NCBI GenBank assembly: GCA_963800275.1 | Contig: CAWDAI010000011.1 | Span: 62,001 to 126,000, forward strand | Length of the DNA: 64,000 bases | Direction: 5' to 3' | Source: JAFMJV01 sp963800275 | GTDB taxonomy: Bacteria > Chloroflexota > Limnocylindria > Limnocylindrales > CSP1-4 | In this document: positions 8,919 to 17,385 of the stretch, piece after piece | Layout: each line of letters opens with the position of its first letter | How positions within the stretch are numbered: position 1 is the stretch's first letter | Notes under the pieces: model-generated | What the model was told of the DNA's origin: nothing | Databases searched by the model: none | The model's input: the letters and a program-made list of their open reading frames with translations, nothing else | Made by a program: the position numbers and the translations under genes

Positions 8919-9920
8919 TCACTCGTCCTCCCAGATGGGAAAGAACAGTGTGGTCCATTGCTCGGGTGCGCGTGCGATGATCCGCTCCATCGCCCGAGCC
9001 GCGTCCTCTACCAGCTGGTGGGTGGCCTCTCGCCGGGTGGCCCCCGGTGCGGCGCGCAGGGCCACCGTGTGCCCGCGCCACTCGCCCGGGCCCGTCCGTT
9101 CGATCGCTTCGAGGTAGAGGGGCGCCCCGGTCTGCACCGAGAGCATCGCTGGTCCGATGGGCAACCTCGCCGGAGCGCCGAAGAGGTGCACGCGCGCCCC
9201 ACGCCCGATGATGTTGCGATCGGCCACGATGCCCACCGCCTCCCCTCGCTCCAGGGCGCGCACCAGCCGCTCGGCCGAACCGGCCACGGGCACGATGGTC
9301 ACACCCATCTCGAAGCGCACACGATCGAAGTAGGCCCGGGCCAGCGGTGACTCCACGAACTCCATCGGCCCGGTCAGCGGCACCTTGCCCACACGCGCGC
9401 CATAGAACGCCGAGAGGTCGACCGAGCCGAAGTGCATGGCCATGTGGATGGGACCCGGGTGGCCCGGAGCCGGCCGCCCGAGCGCCCGCCCGGAGATCGC
9501 GGGATCGACCGGCACGAAACGGCGATCGAGCTCCTCGGTGCTGTAGCGCGGGCCCAGGGCCGCTTCGGCGTAGGTCATGACCCAGTGGCCGAACGTATCG
9601 CGCACCAGCCGGTCGAGGGCACGCGGGTCGCGCGCCGCCCGAGCCACGCGTGGCGTGGCCATGTCGTTGGCGACCAACCAGCTGACGACACGTTCCAGAT
9701 GGGAGCGCACGATCCGGCGTCGCTCGGACAAGACCAGCGAGAGGCCGGCCCCGACGGCGAAGGCGGCGCGGTAGAGCGGCTTGTCGGGCAGCTTGCGCGC
9801 GAGCCACAGACCAGCCATGGCCGCCCGGAAGACCACGCGCTCGAGCGCGTTGAGCGGCGGTGCCACGGGCTCGTCCGACGTCGGCTCCACGGTACCGACG
9901 GTGGGTCGGCGGTCAGCCAC
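8919..9920 (-). CDS. LpxL/PatA-like acyltransferase (first of a tandem pair)
   Basis: This is a 333-residue member of the HtrB/LpxL/PatA lysophospholipid acyltransferase superfamily. The catalytic H-x4-D motif appears as HFGSVD in MAMHFGSVDLSAF. It is followed by a GIVADRNIIGRG block matching the D-R/N motif II and the LPIGPAMLSVQTGAPL block. In mycobacteria PatA (Rv2611c) acylates the mannose of PIM1 and lies beside pimA and the PI synthase. The same neighbourhood here supports acyl-CoA dependent acylation of a PI mannoside. It overlaps the upstream acyltransferase gene by 8 bases. Confidence 0.82.
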   Translation of the reverse strand: MADRRPTVGTVEPTSDEPVAPPLNALERVVFRAAMAGLWLARKLPDKPLYRAAFAVGAGLSLVLSERRRIVRSHLERVVSWLVANDMATPRVARAARDPRALDRLVRDTFGHWVMTYAEAALGPRYSTEELDRRFVPVDPAISGRALGRPAPGHPGPIHMAMHFGSVDLSAFYGARVGKVPLTGPMEFVESPLARAYFDRVRFEMGVTIVPVAGSAERLVRALERGEAVGIVADRNIIGRGARVHLFGAPARLPIGPAMLSVQTGAPLYLEAIERTGPGEWRGHTVALRAAPGATRREATHQLVEDAARAMERIIARAPEQWTTLFFPIWEDE

Positions 9921-10938
9921 CCTGGTCCCCCGGGGACGCGCTGCCCGCGACCTCCCCAGCGCGAACCGCGAGTGCGGCGTCCTCTGCCGCGGTCGCCGGC
10001 CACATGGGCTTGAAGGTGTACCACTGCTCGGGTCGTTCGGCGATCATCTGCTCGAGGGCGTCGGCGATGGCCTGCGTGGCCCGAGCCAGCTCGGCCGGCG
10101 AGCTGTCGGCGACCTCCACCGGGTCATACATGACCGGGCGATAGGTGCCATCCGCCTGCCGGCGCGCCACCACCGGCACGATCACGGCACCGGTGCGGGC
10201 AGCGAGCGTGGCGGGACCGGCCGGCAGCGTGGTCCAGGAGCCGAAGAGCCGCACCGGCAGGTCGTCCGGCCGGTAGCCCCAGTCGACCACCATGCCCAGG
10301 ACGGCGGGCGAGCGCATGACGCGGAAGATGTCGCGCAGCCTCTTCCAGGGGATGATGGTCACGCCCCACCGGGCACGGGAAGCGTTGAGCAGCTCGAACA
10401 ACTCGGGGAAGGCGGAATCGTCAGCCAGCCCGTAGGTGGGGATGCCCTCCCGCGCGTAGGCGCCGGCGAAGACCTCGATGCTGCCGATGTGGCCGGAGAC
10501 GGCGATGAGGCCGCGCCCGGCGGCCTGGCACTCGCGCCACAGGTCCATGAAGCGCTCGTGCTCAGGGCCCTGCCGGTGCATGAGGCGGACCGGCTCGTCG
10601 GCCGGCAGGCCGGGCAAGCGCATGACCTCGACCGCGAAACGGGCGTAGGTGCCGTAGATGGCTCGCGCCAGACGGGCCACGTCGGGATGGTCCGCAGCCA
10701 GGCCCAGTACGTGGCTCGCGTTGTTGCGGATGGTGCGCCGCCTGGACGGCCACAGGTAATAGCCGGCGAGGAACCCGGCCCGGGCGATCGGCTCGCTGAC
10801 GCGCAATGGCACCCGCACCAGCAAGGCAGCGGTAGCCCGGAAGGCAGATACCACCAACCGCTCCCAGGCCCGGGTGACGACTGCGGCCAGTCGTCCCCGG
10901 GTGGAGCGGCGATGCGGGGCATAGTCGACGCCGGACAC
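9913..10938 (-). CDS. LpxL/PatA-like acyltransferase (second of a tandem pair)
   Basis: This is a 341-residue homologue of the neighbouring acyltransferase. It has the catalytic SGHIGSIEVF (H-x4-E rather than H-x4-D), GMVVDWGYRPDDLPVRLFG as motif II, and LPAGPATLAARTGAVIVPVV. One hydrophobic N-terminal segment (about residues 28-60) would hold it at the inner membrane. Two divergent copies in one operon suggest two acylation sites on the PI-mannoside, for example mannose and inositol, or different chain specificities. The Glu in the catalytic dyad position is shared by some LpxL/LpxM-type enzymes. The start is ATG at 10938, 10 bases after the ino1-like stop. Confidence 0.82.
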   Translation of the reverse strand: MSGVDYAPHRRSTRGRLAAVVTRAWERLVVSAFRATAALLVRVPLRVSEPIARAGFLAGYYLWPSRRRTIRNNASHVLGLAADHPDVARLARAIYGTYARFAVEVMRLPGLPADEPVRLMHRQGPEHERFMDLWRECQAAGRGLIAVSGHIGSIEVFAGAYAREGIPTYGLADDSAFPELFELLNASRARWGVTIIPWKRLRDIFRVMRSPAVLGMVVDWGYRPDDLPVRLFGSWTTLPAGPATLAARTGAVIVPVVARRQADGTYRPVMYDPVEVADSSPAELARATQAIADALEQMIAERPEQWYTFKPMWPATAAEDAALAVRAGEVAGSASPGDQGG

Positions 10939-10948
10939 GTCCCTCCTG

Positions 10949-12124
10949 TCAGCCGATCGCGGCGGCCTCCTGTTCGATCGCGGCGGCCTGCAGGACCGCC
11001 TCGGCTTCCTCGACCGCCTCGGCCTCGCCGCCGGTCAGGGTCGCCGCGTCCTCGCCCCGGATGAAGGCCTCGACACGCTCGCGGGCGACGTCGTCGTGGA
11101 GCTGCTGGGGCGGACTCTTCATGAAGTATGCCGAGGCTGCCACGAGCGTGCCGGACAGGCCCCGGTCGAGCCCGAGCTTGGCACAACGGATGGCATCGGT
11201 GATGACACCGGCGCTGTTGGGGCTATCCCACACCTCGAGCTTGAGCTCGGCCATCAGCGGCACGTCACCGTAGGTCGTGCCTTCCATGCGGATATAGCAG
11301 AACTTGCGGTCCTGCAGCCAGGGCACGTGATCGGACGGGCCCACGTGGACCGCACCCGCCTCCAGCTCGTAATCGAGCATGGAGGTGACGGCGTTGGTCT
11401 TGGAGATCTTCTTGGACTCCAGGCGGTCACGCTCGAGCATGTTCTGGAAGTCGGTGTTGCCGCCGAAGTTGAGCTGGTAGGTGCGGTCGAGCTGGACGCC
11501 CCGGTCGGCGAAGAGGCGGGTCATCACACGGTGGCTGATGGTGGCGCCCACCTGGCTCTTGATGTCATCGCCGATGACCGGCAGACCCGCAGCCGCGAAG
11601 CGGGCTTGCCACTCGGGCTCGCGGCCGATGAACACGGGGATGGCGTTGACGAAGGCACAGCCGGCCTCGATGGCGCGCTCCGCATACCAGCGCGTGGCCA
11701 GCTCCGAGCCCACCGGCAGGTAGGAGACGAGCACGTCCACCCCGGCTGCCTCGAGGGCGGCGGTGACGTCGACCGGCTCGTCGGGCGATTCGGGCACGAC
11801 CGCGGCCACGTAGCGGCCGATCCCATCCATGGTCGGGCCGCGCTGGACGGTGACGCCGATCTCGGGCACGTCGCAGAAGCGGTAGGTGTTGTTGGGCGCC
11901 GCGTAGATGGCGCTGCCCAGGTCCTGGCCGACCTTGCCGGCGTTGACGTCGAAGGCGGCCACGAACTCGATATCGCGGACGTGGTAGCCGCCGAGGTCGA
12001 CATGCATCAAGCCAGGCACGAACGCGTCCTCGGGAGCGTCCTGGTAGTAGTAGCGGCCCTGCACCAGGCTGCTGGCGCAGTTGCCGACGCCGACGATGCC
12101 GACGCGAACCTTCTTCTTACTCAA
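10949..12124 (-). CDS. ino1: Inositol-3-phosphate synthase
   Basis: This is a 391-residue protein of the myo-inositol-1(3)-phosphate synthase family (actinobacterial/archaeal size class). It starts with the NAD-binding VRVGIVGVGNCASSLVQG and contains the conserved blocks SYLPVGSELA, FVNAIPVFI, GDDIKSQVGATISHR, LNFGGNTDFQNML and SKKISKTNAV. It converts glucose-6-phosphate to inositol-3-phosphate, the head-group donor for the PI-phosphate synthase encoded immediately upstream. The C-terminal tail of about 40 residues is Ala/Glu-rich. The 24-base gap to the upstream gene contains a GGAG-type ribosome site. Confidence 0.93.
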   Translation of the reverse strand: MSKKKVRVGIVGVGNCASSLVQGRYYYQDAPEDAFVPGLMHVDLGGYHVRDIEFVAAFDVNAGKVGQDLGSAIYAAPNNTYRFCDVPEIGVTVQRGPTMDGIGRYVAAVVPESPDEPVDVTAALEAAGVDVLVSYLPVGSELATRWYAERAIEAGCAFVNAIPVFIGREPEWQARFAAAGLPVIGDDIKSQVGATISHRVMTRLFADRGVQLDRTYQLNFGGNTDFQNMLERDRLESKKISKTNAVTSMLDYELEAGAVHVGPSDHVPWLQDRKFCYIRMEGTTYGDVPLMAELKLEVWDSPNSAGVITDAIRCAKLGLDRGLSGTLVAASAYFMKSPPQQLHDDVARERVEAFIRGEDAATLTGGEAEAVEEAEAVLQAAAIEQEAAAIG

Positions 12125-12148
12125 GGGGGAGTTCTCCTGCTGGTCCCG

Positions 12149-12814
12149 TCAGTCCTGCTGCGGGTCGGCTGGTTGGGAGGTGACGAAACGGATGCGCTGG
12201 ACCACCGTCACGGTGGCCAGCACCGCGATGAGCCCGAGGCCGATCGCGAGGATGAGGCTGCCGAGGTCGAAGAGGTCGGAGCTGACGCCGAAGATGCCCG
12301 CGCCGACGACCGTGACACCGAGGATGACCGTACGTACCTCGCGCGGGGCGAAGCCGATGGCGGCCATACCGGTGCCACTGGAGAAGTCGAGCGACTCGCT
12401 CTTGGCCCGCGTGTAGCTGACCATGAAGGCGGAGACGAGCGCCGCGGTCGCGAGCCAGGCCCCGAGGTCGAAGCCCGCTCGTGTGGCACCGATGACGATG
12501 CCCAGGTAGACGATGCCCTCGCCCCAGCGGTCGAAGGTGCTGTCCATGAAGGCACCGAGCTTGCTCACTTGCCCGGTCGCACGTGCCACCGCCCCGTCGA
12601 ACATGTCGAAGCCCGCGCCGACCGTGGCCACGATGCCGGCGAGGATCCACCAATCGAGGGCCGCGAGCACGCCGCCGAAGGCAGCGATGCCGAAGCCGAT
12701 GAGGGTGAGCATGTTGGGCGTGAGCCCGGCGCGAGACATGGCCAGGGCCACGGGCTCGACCTTGGCCCGGATACCGGAGCGCTGCTCTGGAGAGATGAAA
12801 GAACCCTTGCTCAC
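12149..12814 (-). CDS. pgsA1: CDP-alcohol phosphatidyltransferase, phosphatidylinositol-phosphate synthase candidate
   Basis: This is a 221-residue polytopic membrane enzyme. It carries the complete CDP-alcohol phosphatidyltransferase signature D-x2-D-G-x2-A-R-x8-G-x3-D-x3-D (DMFDGAVAR, then G, D and D in register). About six membrane helices follow. Next to ino1, the likely reaction is CDP-diacylglycerol plus inositol-3-phosphate giving phosphatidylinositol-3-phosphate, as for mycobacterial PgsA1. PgsA-type glycerol-phosphate specificity is the alternative. The start is GTG at 12814, preceded by GGAGG, with a GTGA overlap on the regulator's stop. A longer reading frame upstream is not used. 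Confidence 0.87.
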   Translation of the reverse strand: MSKGSFISPEQRSGIRAKVEPVALAMSRAGLTPNMLTLIGFGIAAFGGVLAALDWWILAGIVATVGAGFDMFDGAVARATGQVSKLGAFMDSTFDRWGEGIVYLGIVIGATRAGFDLGAWLATAALVSAFMVSYTRAKSESLDFSSGTGMAAIGFAPREVRTVILGVTVVGAGIFGVSSDLFDLGSLILAIGLGLIAVLATVTVVQRIRFVTSQPADPQQD

Positions 12815-13149
12815 GACTGATCCTCCAGTCCCAGGAGCTGCAGCTCCTGCGAGTGAAACCGCAGCAGCGTCTCGCGACGCAGGCTGCAGATGGTCTCCCG
12901 CCCCTGGCGGCGGGTCTCGACGAGTCCGGCTGCACGCAGGCGGCGCAGGTGCCACGAGACGAGCGGCTGGCTCAGATCCACGTGGTGCATGAGGTCGGTG
13001 ACGGTGCCGTCACCATCGGCCAGCCGTTGGAGGAGGCGCAGCCGGGTGGGATCGGCCAGGGCCTTGTGCACGACCGCCACCTCCCGGAGGTCGGCGGGCG
13101 GGTCTTTGACCGCGGCGATGGTGGAGCGGATGCGTGCCGGAGAGGGCAA
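12811..13149 (-). CDS. ArsR-family winged-helix transcriptional regulator
   Basis: This is a 112-residue ArsR-type regulator: ALADPTRLRLLQRLADGDG (alpha2/3), helix-turn-helix TVTDLMHHVDLSQPLVSWHL, and a winged RRLRAAGLVETRRQGRETIC segment. There is no CxC metal motif in the recognition helix, so the ligand is not obviously a soft metal. The start is TTG at 13149 with GGAGG (13155-13159) 5 bases upstream. It heads the PI/PIM operon and is coupled by GTGA to the phosphatidyltransferase, so it probably autoregulates and controls inositol-lipid synthesis. The divergent MFS gene may share control. Confidence 0.87.
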   Translation of the reverse strand: MPSPARIRSTIAAVKDPPADLREVAVVHKALADPTRLRLLQRLADGDGTVTDLMHHVDLSQPLVSWHLRRLRAAGLVETRRQGRETICSLRRETLLRFHSQELQLLGLEDQS

Positions 13150-13183
13150 GCGTGCCTCCGATGGGATAGATACAACAACGACT

Positions 13184-13201
13184 ACTTATATAAGCGTAAG
13201 T
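13184..13201. promoter_or_regulatory. AT-rich inverted repeat in the divergent ArsR/MFS promoter region
   Basis: The perfect palindrome CTTATATAAG (13185-13194) lies inside a longer dyad, ACTTA (13184-13188) and TAAGT (13197-13201). It is one of very few AT-rich runs in the region and sits 35 bases upstream of the ArsR start. It can serve as the -10 region on either strand (TATAAG on plus), so it is the best candidate for the regulator's operator. Assignment is by position and symmetry only. Confidence 0.5.
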
Positions 13202-13362
13202 TGATGCTAGGCAGGCTGGCGGCCGCTGTCAAGCGCCCACGCGTAGAACGCTCCCGGTATCCGCGTGCGCATCGCGGGACGCTCCCGCATCATGCGCGGG
13301 TGCGCACAGCTCATTCCGCTCCGCAGGCCTCCGACGAGACCGCCCCCGCCGAGCCGGCCGCC

Positions 13363-14955
13363 ATGAGCCGGGCCTCACGCGCGGTGATGCTGGCGGCGCT
13401 GTGCCTGGGTGTGCTGCTCGTGGGCGTGGAGCTCTTCATCACGGCGGTCGCCCTGCCGGACATCTTCTTCGACCTCTCTGGCTGGACCGAGCTGCGCCGG
13501 GCCTCGTGGATCGTCACGGCCTACCTCGTGGCCTACATCGCGGCCATGCCGCTCGCCGGCCGCGCCGCCGACCGCTTCGGGCTGCCCGGCCTGATGATCG
13601 GCTCGCTGGTCCTCTTCTCGCTGGGCTCGCTCATCTGCGGCGCCGCGCCCACGCTGGAGGTCCTGGTGCTGGGCCGGGTCGTGCAGGGTGCCGGTGCCGG
13701 CGCCATCCTGCCCGTGGCCACGGCCGGCGCCAGCCACCTCTACGCCGGCCACGCCCGATCGCGCGCCCTCGGCGCCATCGCTGGCGCCACGTTCCTGGGC
13801 ATGGCCATCGGGCCCCTGCTGGGCGCGCTCATCCTGGAGCACCTGCAACTGCGCGACGCGCTCACGGGGGCAGGTGTGTGGGGCGGCGAGCTCATGGACC
13901 TGGCCACGCCGGCCTGGCGGTGGGTCTTCTACATCACCGCGCCGCTGGCACTCCTGGCGGCCACCTACGTGTGGGCCGCCGAGCCCGGCTGGGATGTGGC
14001 CCCGGGCAGCTCGCGCATGGACGCGGTCGGCGCGGCGCTCTTCAGCCTCGCCCTCACCAGCGGTCTGCTGGCCATCACGCTCATCGGCGATGAGCCCGGC
14101 GAGCTGCCGGTCATCCCCATCGCCACCATCGTGGCCCTCGTCACCGGCACGCTGGCGGTCGTGCGCATGCTGCGCGCGCCCGAGCCGTTCCTCGACCTGC
14201 GCCTGTTCGCCAACCGGGTCTTCCGCGGGGCCGTGCTGGTGAGCCTGCTCACGGGCTACGCGCTGGCCACGGCCATCGTGGGCATGGCCGCCTTCATCGA
14301 TCGCGTGCGCTTCGCCGGGCCCGACGAGCAGGGCCTGGTGCTGGGCCCGATGGCCCTGTTCATGGCGGTGGGTGCCTTCGGCTCGGGCTTCCTCATGCGT
14401 CGTCTCGATGCCACGGTCGTGACGATCGCGGGGCTGCTCACGAGCGTGGCCGGCCTCGTCTGGCTCTCCACCACCCGCATCGATACCGAGCTGTGGGTGC
14501 CCATCGTGGCGCTCTCGCTCTTCGGCCTCGGCTTCGGGCTGACCGTGACGCCCCGTTCGTCCGCGGCTGTGGAGGCGGCCGGCCGGGATGCCTTCGGCGC
14601 CGCCAGCGCGGCCGTGACCGTGGCGCGCATGGCCGGCATGGCCGTGGGCATGGCGGTGCTCACGGCTTTCGGGACCACCCGCATCGACCAGACCACCCGT
14701 GCCCTCGACGACCAGGCCTATCGTGATGCGATCCTGCCGCCAGAGCTGGTGGGCCAGCCGCTCGGCGACCCGATGGTGCTCGACGCCATCGAGCGCTGGG
14801 CCTCGACCGAGGCGGCGGTGGTGCTGGGCGAGCTCTTCGTGGTGGCCGCCATCGTCCTCCTGCTGGCGGTGGTCCCCGCCTGGTCGATGCGTACGCGTCG
14901 CGCGGCAGGTCGCGTCCGAGAGGCGGGTGACGAGGAGGGGGCCGTTGGCTTCTGA
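13363..14955 (+). CDS. MFS drug/solute exporter, DHA2 (EmrB/QacA-like) type
   Basis: This is a 530-residue polytopic transporter with about 14 hydrophobic segments. It has the MFS motif A-like GRAADRFGLPG between helices 2 and 3, and the antiporter motif C region GATFLGMAIGPLLGALIL in helix 5. This layout fits proton-coupled multidrug or metabolite efflux of the DHA2 group. I chose ATG 13363 because the hydrophobic region starts there; in-frame upstream codons from 13204 encode a basic, non-membrane leader that is less convincing. It is divergent from the ArsR operon and overlaps the next gene by 11 bases. The substrate is unknown. Confidence 0.82.
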   Translation: MSRASRAVMLAALCLGVLLVGVELFITAVALPDIFFDLSGWTELRRASWIVTAYLVAYIAAMPLAGRAADRFGLPGLMIGSLVLFSLGSLICGAAPTLEVLVLGRVVQGAGAGAILPVATAGASHLYAGHARSRALGAIAGATFLGMAIGPLLGALILEHLQLRDALTGAGVWGGELMDLATPAWRWVFYITAPLALLAATYVWAAEPGWDVAPGSSRMDAVGAALFSLALTSGLLAITLIGDEPGELPVIPIATIVALVTGTLAVVRMLRAPEPFLDLRLFANRVFRGAVLVSLLTGYALATAIVGMAAFIDRVRFAGPDEQGLVLGPMALFMAVGAFGSGFLMRRLDATVVTIAGLLTSVAGLVWLSTTRIDTELWVPIVALSLFGLGFGLTVTPRSSAAVEAAGRDAFGAASAAVTVARMAGMAVGMAVLTAFGTTRIDQTTRALDDQAYRDAILPPELVGQPLGDPMVLDAIERWASTEAAVVLGELFVVAAIVLLLAVVPAWSMRTRRAAGRVREAGDEEGAVGF

Positions 14956-15856
14956 GACCGTGCGCGGCGAAGGACCCGCTCACGTGCGGCCGACCGCCGC
15001 CGAGGAGGCACTGGCGCTGGTGCGTCCGTGGCTCGACCGTCGCCTGCTGCTGGCATCTGACTTCGACGGCACGCTCGCGCGCCTGGCCATGGATCCCTGG
15101 CGCGCCGGCATCGTGGACCTGGCCCAGCGTGCGCTGCGCCGGCTGGCCGCGCAGCCCGGTACACACGTCGCCTTCATCAGCGGCCGCACGGTGCCCGACC
15201 TGGCGCGTCGTGTGCGCGTGGGTGGCGCTGAGTACCTCGGCGACCACGGCGCCCAATCGGCCTTGGCGCCCCGCGGTTTCCGCCCCGCGGCGCTGCGCTA
15301 TCGCAGCGAGCCCGCGGACCCCGGTGCCCGCGCCATGGCCCAGCGCCTGCGGGACGAGGTCCCGCGCCGGATACCCGAGCCCTGGCTGGTGGTCGAGGAC
15401 AAGGGATCCGCTGTGACCTTCCACTTCCGTTCCGCGCCCGACATCGCCGCGGCCCGCGCCCGGGTTCGCGCTGTCGTCGACGCCATCGACCCATCGGGGG
15501 TCCTCGACCAGCCCGGCGGCCGCCGGGCGTGGGAGCTGCGCCCGCCCGGGGCTATGACCAAGGGGCTGGCCCTGGCTGCCCTGATCGAGCGCCACCGGCC
15601 CGGGCTGGTGCTGATGCTGGGCGACGACCCCCATGACGCCGAGGCCTTCGACATCGTGCGCAGGGCCCGTGCCGGCGGCCGGCTGGGGGGCCTGGCCGTG
15701 GCGGTGGTCAGTCCTGCCGGAGACCCGGCCGAGATGGCAGACCGGGCCGATCTTCTGTTCGCCGACGCGGACGTGACCGCGCGCTTTCTCGCTGGCCTGG
15801 CCCGCGAGCGGGCGCGACGGCCAGCGTTCCACTCGACCCCCGATGTCGAAGCCTAG
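14945..15856 (+). CDS. otsB: Trehalose-6-phosphate phosphatase
   Basis: This is a 303-residue HAD-superfamily phosphatase. It has motif I DFDGTLA, VAFISGRTVPDLA (motif II), a trehalose-phosphatase cap with EYLGDHGAQ, KGLALAALI (motif III lysine) and motif IV LGDDPHDAEAF. The canonical motif IV is GDDxTDE, so the second acidic pair is shifted here. It dephosphorylates trehalose-6-phosphate to trehalose. The start is TTG at 14945, supported by GAGGAGG just upstream and an overlap with the exporter gene; GTG 14960 is an alternative. No trehalose-phosphate synthase gene lies in the window. The TAG stop forms CTAG with the convergent nuoN stop. Confidence 0.85.
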   Translation: MASETVRGEGPAHVRPTAAEEALALVRPWLDRRLLLASDFDGTLARLAMDPWRAGIVDLAQRALRRLAAQPGTHVAFISGRTVPDLARRVRVGGAEYLGDHGAQSALAPRGFRPAALRYRSEPADPGARAMAQRLRDEVPRRIPEPWLVVEDKGSAVTFHFRSAPDIAAARARVRAVVDAIDPSGVLDQPGGRRAWELRPPGAMTKGLALAALIERHRPGLVLMLGDDPHDAEAFDIVRRARAGGRLGGLAVAVVSPAGDPAEMADRADLLFADADVTARFLAGLARERARRPAFHSTPDVEA

Positions 15857-17385
15857 AAGACGACCAGCCCCACGATCTGCTGGGCGGCCGCCTCGGTCCA
15901 CTCCAGGATGGCCCCCGTGACGGTGGGGAAGAGGCCGATGGCGATGACCGCGACGGTGGCCAGGATGAGCCCGGCTTTGGTGGCCAGGCCCACGCTGACC
16001 GGCGGAGCATCCTCGTCCGGCTGGCGCATGTACATGTAGACGACCACGCGCAGGTAGTAGAAGGCGGCCATGGCAGCGTTGAGCATCATCAGCACCGCCA
16101 GCAGCGTCATGGGCCCGCCGACCTCCAGGGCCGAGAGCACGATGGTCATCTTGGCGAAGAAGCCGGCCAGCGGCGGGATGCCCACCAGCGACAGCAGGAA
16201 GACGGTCATGGCCAGGGCCAACACCGGGGTCCGATAGCCGAGGCCGCTGAAGCTCCTGATCTGGCTGGTCACACCCGGTCGCCGCTGCAAGGCCGCCACC
16301 ACGGCGAAGGCGCCCAGGTTCATGAAGGCATAGGCCACCGCATAGAAGAGCACGCCTTGCACACCGTCCGTCGCGATGGCCTGGTCCTGGGCGGTCGCGA
16401 AGACGACGACCCCCACCATGATGTAGCCGGTGTGGGCGATGGCGCTGTAGGCCAGCATGCGTTTGATGTTGTCCTGGCCCAGGGCCGCAAGGTTGCCCAC
16501 GGTCATGGTCAGACCGGCCAGGATCCCGATGACCAGGGCCCACTCGCCGCGAAGCGGGCCCAGGGCCTCGACCAAGATGCGCAGGATGAGCGCGAAGGCT
16601 GCCACCTTGGGTCCGACGGAGAGATAGCCCGTGACCGGCGTGGGCGAGCCCTGGTAGGCGTCTGGGGTCCAATAGTGGAACGGCACCGCGGCGATCTTGA
16701 AGAGCAGGCCCACCGCCAGCAGGGCCAGGCCCATGGCCAGCGCCAGGGGCAGGGATGCCCCACCGTTGACCACGCCATCGAGCACGCTCGCCACCGCCGG
16801 CAGGCTGGTGCTCCCGGTGTAGCCCATCACGAAGGCCAGCCCGAACAAGAGGATGGCGCTGGAGAACGAACCGAGGAGGAAGTACTTGATGGCGCCCTCG
16901 GTGGAGAGCCCGTCGCGCTTGGCGAAGCCGGCCAGGATGTAGCCCGGCAGCACCAGCAGCTCCAGCCCGATGAAGAGGACCAGCAGGTCCTGGCCGCCGG
17001 CGATGAGCATGCCGCCGCTGATGGCGAAGAGCAGGCTGACGGTGAACTCGGGCAGCGGCATCTTGCGGGGCTCGAGGTAGTCGGGCGCGAACAGCAGCGT
17101 GAGCAGGGCGATGGAGATGAAGGTGACGTCGAGCAGCGAGGTCAACAGGTCGCGCGAGTAGAGCGCGGGATCGCCGACCGTCTGCGGCCCGTCGAGCAGA
17201 CCCACGTCCCAGGGCAGCGGACCGATGAGCAGGGTCGCCACCAGCGCCACCACCAGCCCACCGACCCCGAGGGCCATGGTCAGGTCGTCGCGGCGCGGCC
17301 AGAAGAGGTCCACCAGCAGGATCGTGATCGCCAGCAGCACCACCAGCACGAACGGTGCCAGCGCGAGCATCTCGTTCCCGCTCAT
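15853..17385 (-). CDS. nuoN: NADH-quinone oxidoreductase subunit N
   Basis: This is a 510-residue antiporter-like membrane subunit of complex I with about 14 helices. The family core is visible as AVPFHYWTPDAYQGSPTPVTGYLSVGPK, including the conserved lysines of the proton channel, and LAYSAIAHTGYIMVG. It is the last gene of the nuo operon and overlaps nuoM by 4 bases. The stop codon is shared with the convergent otsB stop in a CTAG tetramer, so there is no room for a terminator between the genes. Confidence 0.95.
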   Translation of the reverse strand: MSGNEMLALAPFVLVVLLAITILLVDLFWPRRDDLTMALGVGGLVVALVATLLIGPLPWDVGLLDGPQTVGDPALYSRDLLTSLLDVTFISIALLTLLFAPDYLEPRKMPLPEFTVSLLFAISGGMLIAGGQDLLVLFIGLELLVLPGYILAGFAKRDGLSTEGAIKYFLLGSFSSAILLFGLAFVMGYTGSTSLPAVASVLDGVVNGGASLPLALAMGLALLAVGLLFKIAAVPFHYWTPDAYQGSPTPVTGYLSVGPKVAAFALILRILVEALGPLRGEWALVIGILAGLTMTVGNLAALGQDNIKRMLAYSAIAHTGYIMVGVVVFATAQDQAIATDGVQGVLFYAVAYAFMNLGAFAVVAALQRRPGVTSQIRSFSGLGYRTPVLALAMTVFLLSLVGIPPLAGFFAKMTIVLSALEVGGPMTLLAVLMMLNAAMAAFYYLRVVVYMYMRQPDEDAPPVSVGLATKAGLILATVAVIAIGLFPTVTGAILEWTEAAAQQIVGLVVF

